Assembly (NCBI GenBank): GCA_947624015.1
Contig: CANQIA010000013.1
Coordinates: forward strand, 1-54,379
Reading direction: 5' to 3'
From: an uncultured Clostridia bacterium
Lineage (GTDB): Bacteria; Bacillota; Clostridia; Lachnospirales; CAG-274
Length of the DNA: 54,379 nt
Each line of letters starts with the position of its first letter. The first letter of the stretch is position 1. The translations under genes and the position numbers were made by a program. The notes below the pieces were generated by a model. It made no database searches and was not told the origin of the DNA. It worked only from the letters and a program-made list of their open reading frames with translations. This document shows, piece by piece, positions 1 to 8,330 of the stretch.

Positions 1-1187
1 GAATATTTGTTTACAAGAGCCAGCTTTTCTTCAACGCTTTTTGCGTCCTCAAACCATACTATATGCTCATATCCGCCTTCACTGTAATAGAAAAAGGGGG
101 CTGAAAGCTCTGTATCATACTGAATTTCGGCGCCCATGTCCGCTGCCAGCGCTATTGCCTGCTGAGGGGAAAGGGATCTTGCCTTTGATGTACCCCGTAT
201 ATAGGGCAGCCGCCAGTCGTAGCCGTACAAGGGCATACCCATAAGCACCTTTTGAGAGGGTATCTGCGTAACGCCGTAGCTTATGACCTCCTCCACATTA
301 GGCAAAGGGGAAACGGGCATAGGCGGTCCGTAGGTGTAGCCCCATTCATAGGTCATAAGAAGGGCAAGGTTTGCCGCTCTTCCGAGACCGAAATAGTCGT
401 GGGATTCATACAAAAGCCCCGGCTGATCCGTGGAAGTTTTGGGAGCAAGAGCCACAAGTGAAAAATAGCCTCTTTGGTTGAGCCTTTTTGTAATGTCCGA
501 AACAAATTCGATATATGCATCTCTGTATTCCACGGGAAGATATTCAAAGTCTATGTCCAATGCCCTATAACCCTTTTCCTCCATGTTGTTCAGTATGTTT
601 TCCGTAAGCCTTTCCTGTAACTCCTTATCGGACAGCAGCCTTGAAGCCAGCTCGTTTGAGAAGGTACCCTCTTCCGTAAGGGTGGATATGAGCATTACGG
701 GAGCAACGCCGTATTCAAGGGCAATGGCTATAAGCTCTTCGTCATCGGGAGCTATAAGCTGTCCCTCGTCGGTAAATCCATATGTAAATATGGTCATAAA
801 GGAAAGATACGGCAATGTGCGGTATAACAGCGCCCTGTCTATATTAGGATAGGTATATCCGTTCACTGCGATCTCAACGGTGGGAGCGGTATCCCTGTAT
901 GCTATTACTATTCTTTGTCCTACCTGCAGATCCGTTGTTTGCACGGAGGGATTGTTCCTGAGTATGGCTGAGGGATCGGTATCGTACTGACGGGCTATGG
1001 ATGACACAGTATCTCCCGGCACTACCGTATGCACTATTTCGGGCTGAAGTATTACCAGTGTCTGCCCGGGTACAAGATCGTTGGGATCGGGTGGAAAATT
1101 TGTGTTTATGATATCTTGGGCGGTTATGCCGTACATATCCCCTATGGAATATATTGTTTCTCCTCTTTTTACTGTATGAATTGTCAA
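1..1187 (-). CDS. LysM-GH18 glycoside hydrolase (SleL/YaaH type), 3' end cut by window edge
   Basis: Read on the minus strand this is an uninterrupted frame of about 395 codons that leaves the window without a stop. Two LysM modules come first (about residues 1-45 and 48-95, with the HTV-x-x-G-[ED]-T start of LysM), then a GH18 barrel from about residue 105. The GH18 catalytic signature is visible as LDIDFEY, whose Glu is the expected acid/base; this order is that of the spore cortex-fragment N-acetylglucosaminidases SleL/YaaH. There is no signal peptide, as is usual for that family. Start choice: AAAGGAG at 1197-1203 lies 9 nt before a TTG at 1187, whereas the in-frame ATG at 1196 touches the GGAG, so TTG is preferred. 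The gene diverges from polA. By family it would act on the spore cortex or coat; that role is inferred. Confidence 0.88.
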   Translation of the reverse strand, partial: MTIHTVKRGETIYSIGDMYGITAQDIINTNFPPDPNDLVPGQTLVILQPEIVHTVVPGDTVSSIARQYDTDPSAILRNNPSVQTTDLQVGQRIVIAYRDTAPTVEIAVNGYTYPNIDRALLYRTLPYLSFMTIFTYGFTDEGQLIAPDDEELIAIALEYGVAPVMLISTLTEEGTFSNELASRLLSDKELQERLTENILNNMEEKGYRALDIDFEYLPVEYRDAYIEFVSDITKRLNQRGYFSLVALAPKTSTDQPGLLYESHDYFGLGRAANLALLMTYEWGYTYGPPMPVSPLPNVEEVISYGVTQIPSQKVLMGMPLYGYDWRLPYIRGTSKARSLSPQQAIALAADMGAEIQYDTELSAPFFYYSEGGYEHIVWFEDAKSVEEKLALVNKY

Positions 1188-1238
1188 TGGTATCATCTCC
1201 TTTTGTAAAGTATATGTGTAAATTTATTAACTTACCCC

Positions 1239-1267
1239 TTTATTTATATTGAAAAATCCTGTATAAT
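1239..1267 (+). promoter_or_regulatory. possible sigma-A promoter for polA
   Basis: A perfect TATAAT at 1262-1267 lies 33 bp before the polA start in the gap between two divergent genes. The matching -35 position (TTTATT, 1239-1244, spacer 17) is weak, so only the -10 is convincing. Confidence 0.35.
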
Positions 1268-1300
1268 AATATATAGTGAAGCAATAAGGAGAAAAATAAT

Positions 1301-3937
1301 ATGAACGGTAAGATAATGCTTTTAGACGGCAACAGCCTTATAAACAGAGCCTTTTACGCAATGCCCTTGCTTACGGATAAAAACGGCGAGTATACCAACG
1401 GCGTTTACGGCTTTTTGAATATATTTTTTAAATTCCTTGAAGAGGAAAAGCCCGACTGCTGCGCAGTCTGTTTTGACGTGCATCAGCCTACGTTCCGACA
1501 CATTGAGTATAAGGAGTACAAGGGTACAAGAAAGGGTATGCCCCAAGAGCTTGTACCTCAGATGCCTATGCTCAAGGAGGTGCTTGAGGCTATGAATATA
1601 AGTATATTTGAAATGGGCGGTTATGAAGCCGACGACCTTCTGGGAACTCTTGCCGCCGAGGCTGACAGGCAGGGCATGGCTCCCGTAATAATAAGCGGAG
1701 ACAGAGATCTTCTTCAGCTTGCCACGGACAACATAAAGATAAGGATACCAAAGACAAAGAGCGGAAACACCATAGTAGAGGACTATAACGCCAATGACGT
1801 TAAGACCGTATACGGTGTCACTCCCGTTGAATTCATAGATGTAAAGGCTCTTATGGGAGATACCGGCGACAATGTTCCCGGCGTACCCTCCATAGGCGAA
1901 AAAACAGCCATTAAAATAATACAGGAATACGGAACTCTTGAAAACGCCATAGAGCATGCCGCCCAAATAAAGCCTAAGAAGGCAAGCGAAAATCTTGCCG
2001 CATATAAGGAGCAGGCATTAAAGAGCAAATGGCTCGTTACTATAAAGACAGACGTACCCATAGAGATCGACTTTGAAGGCACAAGGCTACACGATATTTT
2101 CAATGAGAGAGCCTATGAGCTTTTCAAGCGCCACGATTTCAGGAGCTTGCTTTCACACTTTGACGCACACAGCGTCGCAGAAGAACACAGTACAGACTAC
2201 AGGCTCATCGAGGACAGAAGAAAAGCCGAAGAGCTTATTGAAGATATTGATCCCTTTGAGTATGTTGCCTATGAAATAATAGAGGAAAATGGCAGATTGA
2301 TAGCCATATCCCTTAGCCATGATGCCAACACGGCAAATATAGTAAGGCTTGAGGAAAAAGAGCTTCTTGAGGTCTTTAAGGACTTTTTTGAAAATCAGAG
2401 CTTCAAGATAGCCCACAACGGCAAAAGAGACATAGTGCTTCTCAGACATAAGGGAATAGAACTGAGAGGCATTGCCTTTGACACTATGCTTGGCGGATAT
2501 ATACTCAATTCCGCAGGGAACAAATATGACTGCAGCGAGCTTGCCGCAGAATTTCTCAATGAGAGCTATCCCTCCGAGGAGGAGATATTGGGCAAGGGCA
2601 AGAGCAGAAAAAGCATAGACGCTTTGGATGAAAGCGACTTTATACAATATTGCGGAAGATCAAGCGATGTAAGTCTGAGAGCATATTATGTAATGGAAAA
2701 GCAGATAAAGGAAAATAAGCAGGAGTACCTTTACTACAATATAGAGCTTCCTCTTATATATGTGCTTGCGGATATGGAGCTTACGGGCATGGGCATAGAC
2801 AGAGAAGGGCTTATTGCTTACAGAGACGAGCTTGACAAAAAGCTTACGGAGCTTACGGGAGAAATATACTGGCTGGCAGGAGAAGAGTTCAATATAAACT
2901 CTCCGAAGCAGCTTAGCTATATACTTTTTGAAAAATTGGGTCTTAAGGGCGGCAAAAAGACCAAAACAGGCTGGTCCACCTCTGCCGATATACTGGAGAA
3001 GCTAAAGGACAAGGACGAGATAGTGAGCAAGGTACTGGAATATCGAAGCTACAGCAAGCTTAAGTCCACCTATGCCGACGGACTTTTGGCAGTGGCGCAT
3101 GAAGACAACAGGATATATTCCACATTCAATCAGACTATAACCACAACGGGCAGAATAAGCTCCACAGAGCCTAATTTACAGAATATACCCATTAAACTGG
3201 AGCTTGGCAGAAAGCTGAGGAAAATATTTATACCCAAAAAGGACTGCGTATATATAGATGCGGATTATTCCCAGATAGAGCTGAGAGTGCTTGCCGCCAT
3301 GTCCAAGGACGAAACGCTTATAAATGCCTTCAAAACAGGGCAGGATATACACAGGCTTACGGCTTCACAGGTCTTTAATGTACCCTTTGACGAGGTAACG
3401 CCTCTTCAAAGAAGCAATGCCAAGGCAGTAAACTTTGGTATAATATACGGCATAGGCGCCTTTTCCCTCTCCCAGGATCTTGGTATCACAAAGAAACAGG
3501 CAGACGAATATATAGAGGGATATTTTGCCAGATACCCAAGCATAAAGGGATTTATAGACGGCTGTGTGGATTCTGCAAGAAAATTGGGCTACGGTATCAC
3601 AATATTTAACAGAAGACGTTATATACCCGAGATAAATTCATCCAACTTCATACAGCGTTCCTTTGGGGAAAGAGTGGCAATGAATATGCCTGTACAGGGT
3701 ACTGCCGCAGATATTATAAAGATAGCTATGGTAAAGGTGTACAACAGGCTCAAAAAGGAAAAGCTAAGGTCAAAGCTAATACTTCAGGTACATGACGAGC
3801 TTCTTATAGAAGCCTATAATGACGAAGCGGACAGAGTAAGCGCAATACTTAAGGAGGAAATGGAAAATGCCGTAGATATGGCTGTTCCCATGGAGGTAGA
3901 CGTACACAAAGGAAGCACATGGTATGAAGCAAAGTAG
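1301..3937 (+). CDS. polA: DNA polymerase I
   Basis: Family A DNA polymerase of 878 residues, used in Okazaki-fragment processing and repair. The N-terminal 5'-3' exonuclease domain (about 1-255) opens with LLDGNSLINRAFYA. The polymerase domain has motif A (DADYSQIELR, near 652), motif B (RSNAKAVNFGIIYG, near 703) and motif C (QVHDEL, near 827). The middle 3'-5' exonuclease-like domain (about 295-470) lacks the D-x-E of motif Exo I: the place is occupied by VAYEIIE. Proofreading is therefore probably lost, as in Bacillus-type Pol I. The start is supported by AAGGAG 9 nt upstream. It heads a tight run with the small membrane gene, coaE, the transglycosylase and a lipoprotein. Confidence 0.98.
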   Translation: MNGKIMLLDGNSLINRAFYAMPLLTDKNGEYTNGVYGFLNIFFKFLEEEKPDCCAVCFDVHQPTFRHIEYKEYKGTRKGMPQELVPQMPMLKEVLEAMNISIFEMGGYEADDLLGTLAAEADRQGMAPVIISGDRDLLQLATDNIKIRIPKTKSGNTIVEDYNANDVKTVYGVTPVEFIDVKALMGDTGDNVPGVPSIGEKTAIKIIQEYGTLENAIEHAAQIKPKKASENLAAYKEQALKSKWLVTIKTDVPIEIDFEGTRLHDIFNERAYELFKRHDFRSLLSHFDAHSVAEEHSTDYRLIEDRRKAEELIEDIDPFEYVAYEIIEENGRLIAISLSHDANTANIVRLEEKELLEVFKDFFENQSFKIAHNGKRDIVLLRHKGIELRGIAFDTMLGGYILNSAGNKYDCSELAAEFLNESYPSEEEILGKGKSRKSIDALDESDFIQYCGRSSDVSLRAYYVMEKQIKENKQEYLYYNIELPLIYVLADMELTGMGIDREGLIAYRDELDKKLTELTGEIYWLAGEEFNINSPKQLSYILFEKLGLKGGKKTKTGWSTSADILEKLKDKDEIVSKVLEYRSYSKLKSTYADGLLAVAHEDNRIYSTFNQTITTTGRISSTEPNLQNIPIKLELGRKLRKIFIPKKDCVYIDADYSQIELRVLAAMSKDETLINAFKTGQDIHRLTASQVFNVPFDEVTPLQRSNAKAVNFGIIYGIGAFSLSQDLGITKKQADEYIEGYFARYPSIKGFIDGCVDSARKLGYGITIFNRRRYIPEINSSNFIQRSFGERVAMNMPVQGTAADIIKIAMVKVYNRLKKEKLRSKLILQVHDELLIEAYNDEADRVSAILKEEMENAVDMAVPMEVDVHKGSTWYEAK

Positions 3938-3945
3938 GTGGATAT

Positions 3946-4329
3946 ATGGATAAGACTAGGTTTTTAAGACTTCTGAGCATTGCGGTGACGCTTGTGACCT
4001 TTGTAACGAGCATAGCCATGATAATATTTGTAACGACAATGGACAAGTCGGGGGCAGGCATTACAAACAGTCAGTTTTCTCCCATAAGGTTTTGTATGTT
4101 TGCCTCAGGCATACCTTCTCTTGTGAAGTTTTATATTTCGGCAACTCCCGTAAGAGAAGGCAATGTTTTTTTTGCCCTTCATGTAATAAGTCTTGGATGT
4201 TGGCTGGTTTTTGCCTATATTGCGTTTTCCGCTCCATATTTTACAAATATAAGAACATCCGTATTTACATCAAATGTGCTTGTGGCAATAGGCGCATATC
4301 TGGAATGGACAATGGTAAATAAAAAATGA
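3946..4329 (+). CDS. small multi-pass membrane protein of unknown function
   Basis: A 127-residue protein I do not recognise. Three hydrophobic stretches fit membrane spans: about residues 9-30, 71-92 and 101-118. A soluble loop lies between the first two. It starts 8 nt after polA with TAGGTGG upstream, and its stop overlaps the coaE start as ATGA, so it is almost certainly translated within the polA-coaE operon. The sequence has no catalytic motif I can name. The position between two conserved housekeeping genes suggests a lineage-specific membrane protein; no function can be assigned. Confidence 0.75.
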   Translation: MDKTRFLRLLSIAVTLVTFVTSIAMIIFVTTMDKSGAGITNSQFSPIRFCMFASGIPSLVKFYISATPVREGNVFFALHVISLGCWLVFAYIAFSAPYFTNIRTSVFTSNVLVAIGAYLEWTMVNKK

Positions 4330-4904
4330 AAGTAATAGGACTTACGGGAAACAGCGGAAGCGGAAAAGGAGCCGTATCCCTTATAATGGCAAATATGGGA
4401 GCCCTTGTGCTGGACTGCGACAAAATCGCTCACAAAAATATGGAAAAGGGCGGAGCGGCGTATGATGAAATAATAGGGGCTTTCCCCTTTGCCGTTGACG
4501 ATAAGGGCAATATAGACAGGAAAAAATTGGGGGCGGAGGTCTTTGGCAACAGAGAGAGCCTCAGACGTCTTAACCGCATTACCCATAAATATATAAGGGA
4601 ATATACGGAAAATGCAATACGTATAAACAGAGATAAGTATGAATACATAGTAATAGACGCTCCTTTACTTACTGAGGCAGGGCTTGAAAAGCTTTGCGAC
4701 GAGGTATGGCTCGTGTATGCCGACGAAAAAGCAAGGCTTGAAAGGGTGGTAAAAAGGGACAAAATAACAGCCGAAGAGGCTCTTATGCGTTTTAAAAACC
4801 AGACGCCTGCCGAGGAGCTTATGAAGTATGCGGATCTTGTTATAGAAAACAACGGGGATCTTGACAAACTGAAAAAACAGATATATGAGAGAGTTGGAAA
4901 ATAA
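4326..4904 (+). CDS. coaE: dephospho-CoA kinase
   Basis: A 192-residue P-loop kinase of the CoaE family. It phosphorylates the 3'-hydroxyl of dephospho-CoA with ATP, the last step of coenzyme A synthesis, in the cytoplasm. The Walker A loop is GLTGNSGSGKG (residues 5-15; most homologues have GGIGSGKS). LDCDKIAH near residue 35 fits the family's D-x-D-x-[IL]-[AS] region, and a lid-type RV-x-x-RD segment lies near 140. Length is normal. It overlaps the preceding gene by 4 nt and its TAA overlaps the next ATG, showing tight translational coupling. polA-coaE linkage is common in Bacillota. Confidence 0.95.
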   Translation: MKVIGLTGNSGSGKGAVSLIMANMGALVLDCDKIAHKNMEKGGAAYDEIIGAFPFAVDDKGNIDRKKLGAEVFGNRESLRRLNRITHKYIREYTENAIRINRDKYEYIVIDAPLLTEAGLEKLCDEVWLVYADEKARLERVVKRDKITAEEALMRFKNQTPAEELMKYADLVIENNGDLDKLKKQIYERVGK

Positions 4905-5500
4905 TGTTTGGGATTTTTAAATTTATATGGCGGCTTATTAAATTTATGATAGGTCTTGCAATATGGTGCGCTGTTTTTCTCTTTGCAGGGTACATAGTGC
5001 TGTGCATAGCCTTTCCCGTTAAATATGTGGATATAATAGAGAAGAACAGCAAAAAGTACGATCTTGACCCTGCTTATGTGTGTGCAGTAATAAATACCGA
5101 GAGCCGCTTTACGGAAACTGCCAGATCCCACAAGGGAGCAAGGGGCATTATGCAGATAATGCCCGAAACTGCCGAGTGGGCAGTAAAAAATATGGGTTAT
5201 GAGAATTTTGATTTCAGAAGGCTTGACGAACCTGAGACCAATATAGACATAGGCTGTTGGATATTGAGATTTCTTATGGATCGCTTCGGCGGCGACCAAC
5301 GTCTGGCGGCAGCCGCTTATAACGCAGGCATAGGCAATGTTCAAAAATGGCTTGAAAGCACGGAGTACAGCTTTAACGGCGAGTCCCTGCATTCCATACC
5401 CTACGATGAAACTCAGCGCTATGTGAGAAAGATAGATCTGTACACAAAGATATACAGTATAATATTGGGGATTGATTTGTATGAAATTCAGATTTTTTAG
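4904..5500 (+). CDS. membrane-anchored lytic murein transglycosylase (SLT domain)
   Basis: A 198-residue Slt70-like enzyme. An N-terminal hydrophobic anchor (about residues 7-36) is followed by a single SLT domain. The catalytic glutamate sits in NTESRF (Glu66). The family motifs ARGIMQIMPETA and AAAYNAGIGNVQKWL follow in the right order. Such enzymes cleave the MurNAc-GlcNAc bond of peptidoglycan with formation of 1,6-anhydroMurNAc; here it would act outside the membrane while tethered to it. Start and coaE stop overlap (TAATG). A coaE-slt pair downstream of polA is a recurring arrangement in Clostridia. Confidence 0.93.
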   Translation: MFGIFKFIWRLIKFMIGLAIWCAVFLFAGYIVLCIAFPVKYVDIIEKNSKKYDLDPAYVCAVINTESRFTETARSHKGARGIMQIMPETAEWAVKNMGYENFDFRRLDEPETNIDIGCWILRFLMDRFGGDQRLAAAAYNAGIGNVQKWLESTEYSFNGESLHSIPYDETQRYVRKIDLYTKIYSIILGIDLYEIQIF

Positions 5501-7022
5501 CATATTTCTGATCCTTGCCATACTTTGCGGATGCGGACAGTCAGCGGCTGTCGTTTCCGACAATAACAGCGCAAAGGAGGAGGCAGGCATTCCCGTAACA
5601 GGGGGTACCTTAAGATTGGCTATGAAAAAGCCCGAAACTCTCAACCCTCTTTTGAACAGAGATGACAGTGTGGACAAGGTATTAAGGCTTATATTTGAAC
5701 CTCTCTTTACACTGGACAGCGAAATGCATATTTCTCCTGATATGGCAGAAGGTTATACCTTGAGCAACGGAGGAAGAACTGTTACAATAAAGCTTAAGGA
5801 GGGAATGCTTTGGCAGGACGGAGCGCCTGTGACCGCAGATGATATAGTGTACAGCGTAGGGGTGCTTAAAAGGGCTGCGGGAGACGCCATATACAAGGGC
5901 TGTATCGAAAATGTCATCTCCTGCTCAAAGACAGAGGAGCTTACGGCAGTTATAAATTACGATAAACCTATGGGCATAGCAGGCTACAGCCTGTGTTTTC
6001 CCATAATACCCGCTCAATATTACAAAAAAGGGAATGTGGATATGTATCCCCTGGGCAGCGGTTTTTATAAATTCAAGGACTATACTCTCGTAAAGGAAAT
6101 GAATCTTACGGCATCGGACAGTTGCTTTAGAGGAAAGCCTTATATTACCAATGTGAACGTAAAAATAATGCCCGATAAGGCAACGCAGCTCCAAGCTCTT
6201 TCGGCAGGAGTGATAGACTGTGTATCCGCCGATATAAACGAGCTTGGCTCTCTTGACGGGGAGCTGGGCAAGAATGCTCACAGCTACAATACCAACCATT
6301 TTGAATATATTGGAGTAAACACAAAAAAGGCGCCCTTTTCAAACGTAAGCGCAAGACAGGCAATAGCCTGCGCTTTGTCCCCGGAGGATATAATCTCCGA
6401 CATTTATATAAACAAAGCCACGGCAAGCTTTACTCCCATAGATCCCAACTATCCCTATTACAGCGATGTGGGTATGGCTGTCTACGAAAACGACAGCAAT
6501 ATGGTAAATGCCTTAATTTCCGCAGGAGGCTTGACAAAAAACGATTTTACATTTACTATACTTGTAAACAGTGAAAATTCCGCAAGAATGGAAACTGCCC
6601 GTATGCTCAGCGCAGCCTTTAATGAAAACGGCTTTAATACAAAGGTGGAGGCAGTGAGCTTTCAGCAGTATACAGACAGACTTTCAAAGGGCAGCTTTGA
6701 TATGTTCATAGGCGGTGTAAGGCTTAAGGAAAATATGGATCTGTCACAGCTTGTAGGTACAGACGGCGCAGTCAACTACGGCAGGTATTCAAACAGCAAT
6801 GTGGACAAGCTTATAGCGGCGTGCAATAATGCTGCCGATGAGGAGAGCTACAAAAGAGCCTTAAGCGAGCTGAATAAGGCGCTGAGTACAGAGCTTCCCC
6901 TAATAGGCATAGGCTTCGAGGCTGAAACTCTTGTTACGGATCCCCATATTAAGGGACTTGTACAGCCCTCCCTCAATAATCTGTACGGGAATATAGATCA
7001 GTGGTATATACAGACGAGATGA
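5481..7022 (+). CDS. extracellular solute-binding lipoprotein, family 5 (peptide/nickel ABC type)
   Basis: A 513-residue lipoprotein of the SBP_bac_5 (DppA/OppA) family. The signal peptide ends in ILCGC, so Cys18 is the likely lipid-modified residue (Cys16 is the alternative). The mature part starts with the family opening GGTLRLAMKKPETLNPL, then GLxWxDG-type (KEGMLWQDGAPVTADD). Start: ATG 5481 with GGGG 10 nt upstream; an in-frame TTG at 5472 would extend it by 3 residues. It overlaps the transglycosylase gene by 20 nt. No permease or ATPase gene follows, so it is an orphan binding protein; ligand unknown. Peptide binding is a family-level guess. Confidence 0.9.
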   Translation: MKFRFFSIFLILAILCGCGQSAAVVSDNNSAKEEAGIPVTGGTLRLAMKKPETLNPLLNRDDSVDKVLRLIFEPLFTLDSEMHISPDMAEGYTLSNGGRTVTIKLKEGMLWQDGAPVTADDIVYSVGVLKRAAGDAIYKGCIENVISCSKTEELTAVINYDKPMGIAGYSLCFPIIPAQYYKKGNVDMYPLGSGFYKFKDYTLVKEMNLTASDSCFRGKPYITNVNVKIMPDKATQLQALSAGVIDCVSADINELGSLDGELGKNAHSYNTNHFEYIGVNTKKAPFSNVSARQAIACALSPEDIISDIYINKATASFTPIDPNYPYYSDVGMAVYENDSNMVNALISAGGLTKNDFTFTILVNSENSARMETARMLSAAFNENGFNTKVEAVSFQQYTDRLSKGSFDMFIGGVRLKENMDLSQLVGTDGAVNYGRYSNSNVDKLIAACNNAADEESYKRALSELNKALSTELPLIGIGFEAETLVTDPHIKGLVQPSLNNLYGNIDQWYIQTR

Positions 7023-7102
7023 CAATAACAGTATTTAGGCAAAAGGAATACTGAAGATGTAAATTATTATATGATTTACGATCGGAACGGAGTGACAATA
7101 TT

Positions 7103-8032
7103 ATGATAAAAAGATGCTTTTTAACAGGCGAATATGTGTTCTATGCTACCAACAGGGCAAAAAGACCCCACAGCTTCAAGCGTATGAACGTACAGGATAC
7201 GCCTAAGGAATACTGCCCCTTCTGTATTGAAAACAGACATATGACTCCTCCTCCAATATGGGAAGCCGAGGACAACGAAATAAGAATAGTACCAAATAAA
7301 TATCCGTTTATACCTGTGGACGACGAGGCCTTCGGCAAGCACGATGTGGTCATAGATACAAAGGATCATACTGAGAAAATGAAGGACTTTACGGATGAGC
7401 ATATGTTCAGGCTAATGAAGGCTTTGCAGGATCGCTTTATAGAACTGGAAGCAGATGAGCGCTCCGCCTATGTGCAGGTCTTTAAGAACCAAGGCATAGA
7501 TGCAGGCGCAAGTCAGTCCCATTCTCACTGGCAGATAGCGTCTCTTTGCGTAGTTCCTCTTAAAATGGAGCATCTTCTTGAGGTACTCAGGAAATACTAT
7601 AATGAGCATGATAATAAATGCTACTTTTGCAATATAGACTTCGGCACAAGGATAGTTGAGGAAAATGAGGACTTTATATGCTATATACCTGCCGACGGAA
7701 AATTCCCCTACGGTATGGATATACTGCCTAAAAAGCATATTTCCTCCCTTAGAGAGTTCAGCGACTCACAGCTTAAAAACTTCGGCATAATATTGAGAAA
7801 TTCCGTTAAAAGACTTTGTATATTAAATCCCGATATAAGCTATAATGTGTGCTTCTATTCTGCTCCAAAGGGTACCGAACACCATGATTATTTTCATTTT
7901 TATATGCAGATAATACCGCGTATAGGACATATGGCAGGCTTTGAGTTCAGCACAGGCTGTTACATAAATTCCATACTCCCGGAGATCGGAGCGGAAGCGC
8001 TTAGAAATGTTGAGATATGCCATAACTTGTAG
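7103..8032 (+). CDS. GalT-like nucleotidyltransferase of the HIT superfamily (DUF4931-like)
   Basis: A 309-residue protein that resembles galactose-1-phosphate uridylyltransferase in its two-half HIT architecture. Visible features: CPFC (Cys38, Cys41) and a second CYFC (near 173) that look like zinc ligands, NKYPF, the active-site region SQSHSHWQ near residue 140 in place of the HPHxQ of classical GalT, and a C-terminal FHFYMQIIPR-x-x-HMAGFE segment typical of the family. It would transfer a nucleotidyl group to or from a sugar phosphate in the cytoplasm. True GalT activity is not shown, since no galK, galE or galM is near. ATG has CGGAG 10 nt upstream. Confidence 0.75.
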   Translation: MIKRCFLTGEYVFYATNRAKRPHSFKRMNVQDTPKEYCPFCIENRHMTPPPIWEAEDNEIRIVPNKYPFIPVDDEAFGKHDVVIDTKDHTEKMKDFTDEHMFRLMKALQDRFIELEADERSAYVQVFKNQGIDAGASQSHSHWQIASLCVVPLKMEHLLEVLRKYYNEHDNKCYFCNIDFGTRIVEENEDFICYIPADGKFPYGMDILPKKHISSLREFSDSQLKNFGIILRNSVKRLCILNPDISYNVCFYSAPKGTEHHDYFHFYMQIIPRIGHMAGFEFSTGCYINSILPEIGAEALRNVEICHNL

Positions 8033-8063
8033 GACCGGTCGTATTACTTCGTAATACTGCTTG
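8033..8063. repeat. palindromic cassette: CCGGTC + 7-bp hairpin + TGCTTG
   Basis: Directly after the stop of the GalT-like gene. CCGGTC (8035-8040) is followed by GTATTAC-TTC-GTAATAC (8041-8057), a perfect 7-bp stem with a 3-nt loop, then TGCTTG. The same cassette with different but still palindromic stems occurs twice at 13304-13364. Confidence 0.75.
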
Positions 8064-8330
8064 CCTAAGCACCAAGGGCGTGCATTGCACATCCGACGAA
8101 CGTTGAAAACTGTTCGTAAAATATAATCGACTCTTCAGTCAGCTCCGCTCAAAGATAGTTTTTATTCAAGTTATTGACGTGGGCTGACAGAGGTTTTGCA
8201 CCGAATAATAAGGTAGGGGACACCGAGCGAAGCAAAGGCTCTGCTCATCAGGGGTGTCCCCGGTGTATTAACATAAACAAAAATTTAATATTACAACCCC
8301 TTCGGTCTCCCTTATTTTACCAAATCATAT
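8064..8330. other. intergenic stretch rich in small inverted repeats
   Basis: Gap between convergent genes, with no credible coding frame. It holds several palindromes: ACGAAC/GTTCGT near 8097-8118, GACT/AGTC near 8130-8140, and the long stem GGGGACACC (8216-8224) with GGTGTCCCC (8253-8261), inside which GAGC and GCTC also pair. No run of T follows the long stem on either strand, so it is not a clear intrinsic terminator, although it lies where transcripts from both sides should end. Confidence 0.6.

Noticed and set aside
1201..1260. Sporulation-sigma promoter for the GH18 gene
   Set aside because: CATATACTTTAC on the minus strand is only loosely like SigE or SigG -10 boxes and no -35 fits at the right distance, so no site is called.
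4430..5677. Long open frame on the minus strand (415 codons)
   Set aside because: Opposite coaE and the transglycosylase gene; no recognisable domain and no translation start signal.
7028..7053. Terminator between the solute-binding lipoprotein and GalT-like genes
   Set aside because: CAGTATT/AATACTG can pair across 11 nt, but there is no T-run and the stem is weak; the genes are only 80 bp apart.
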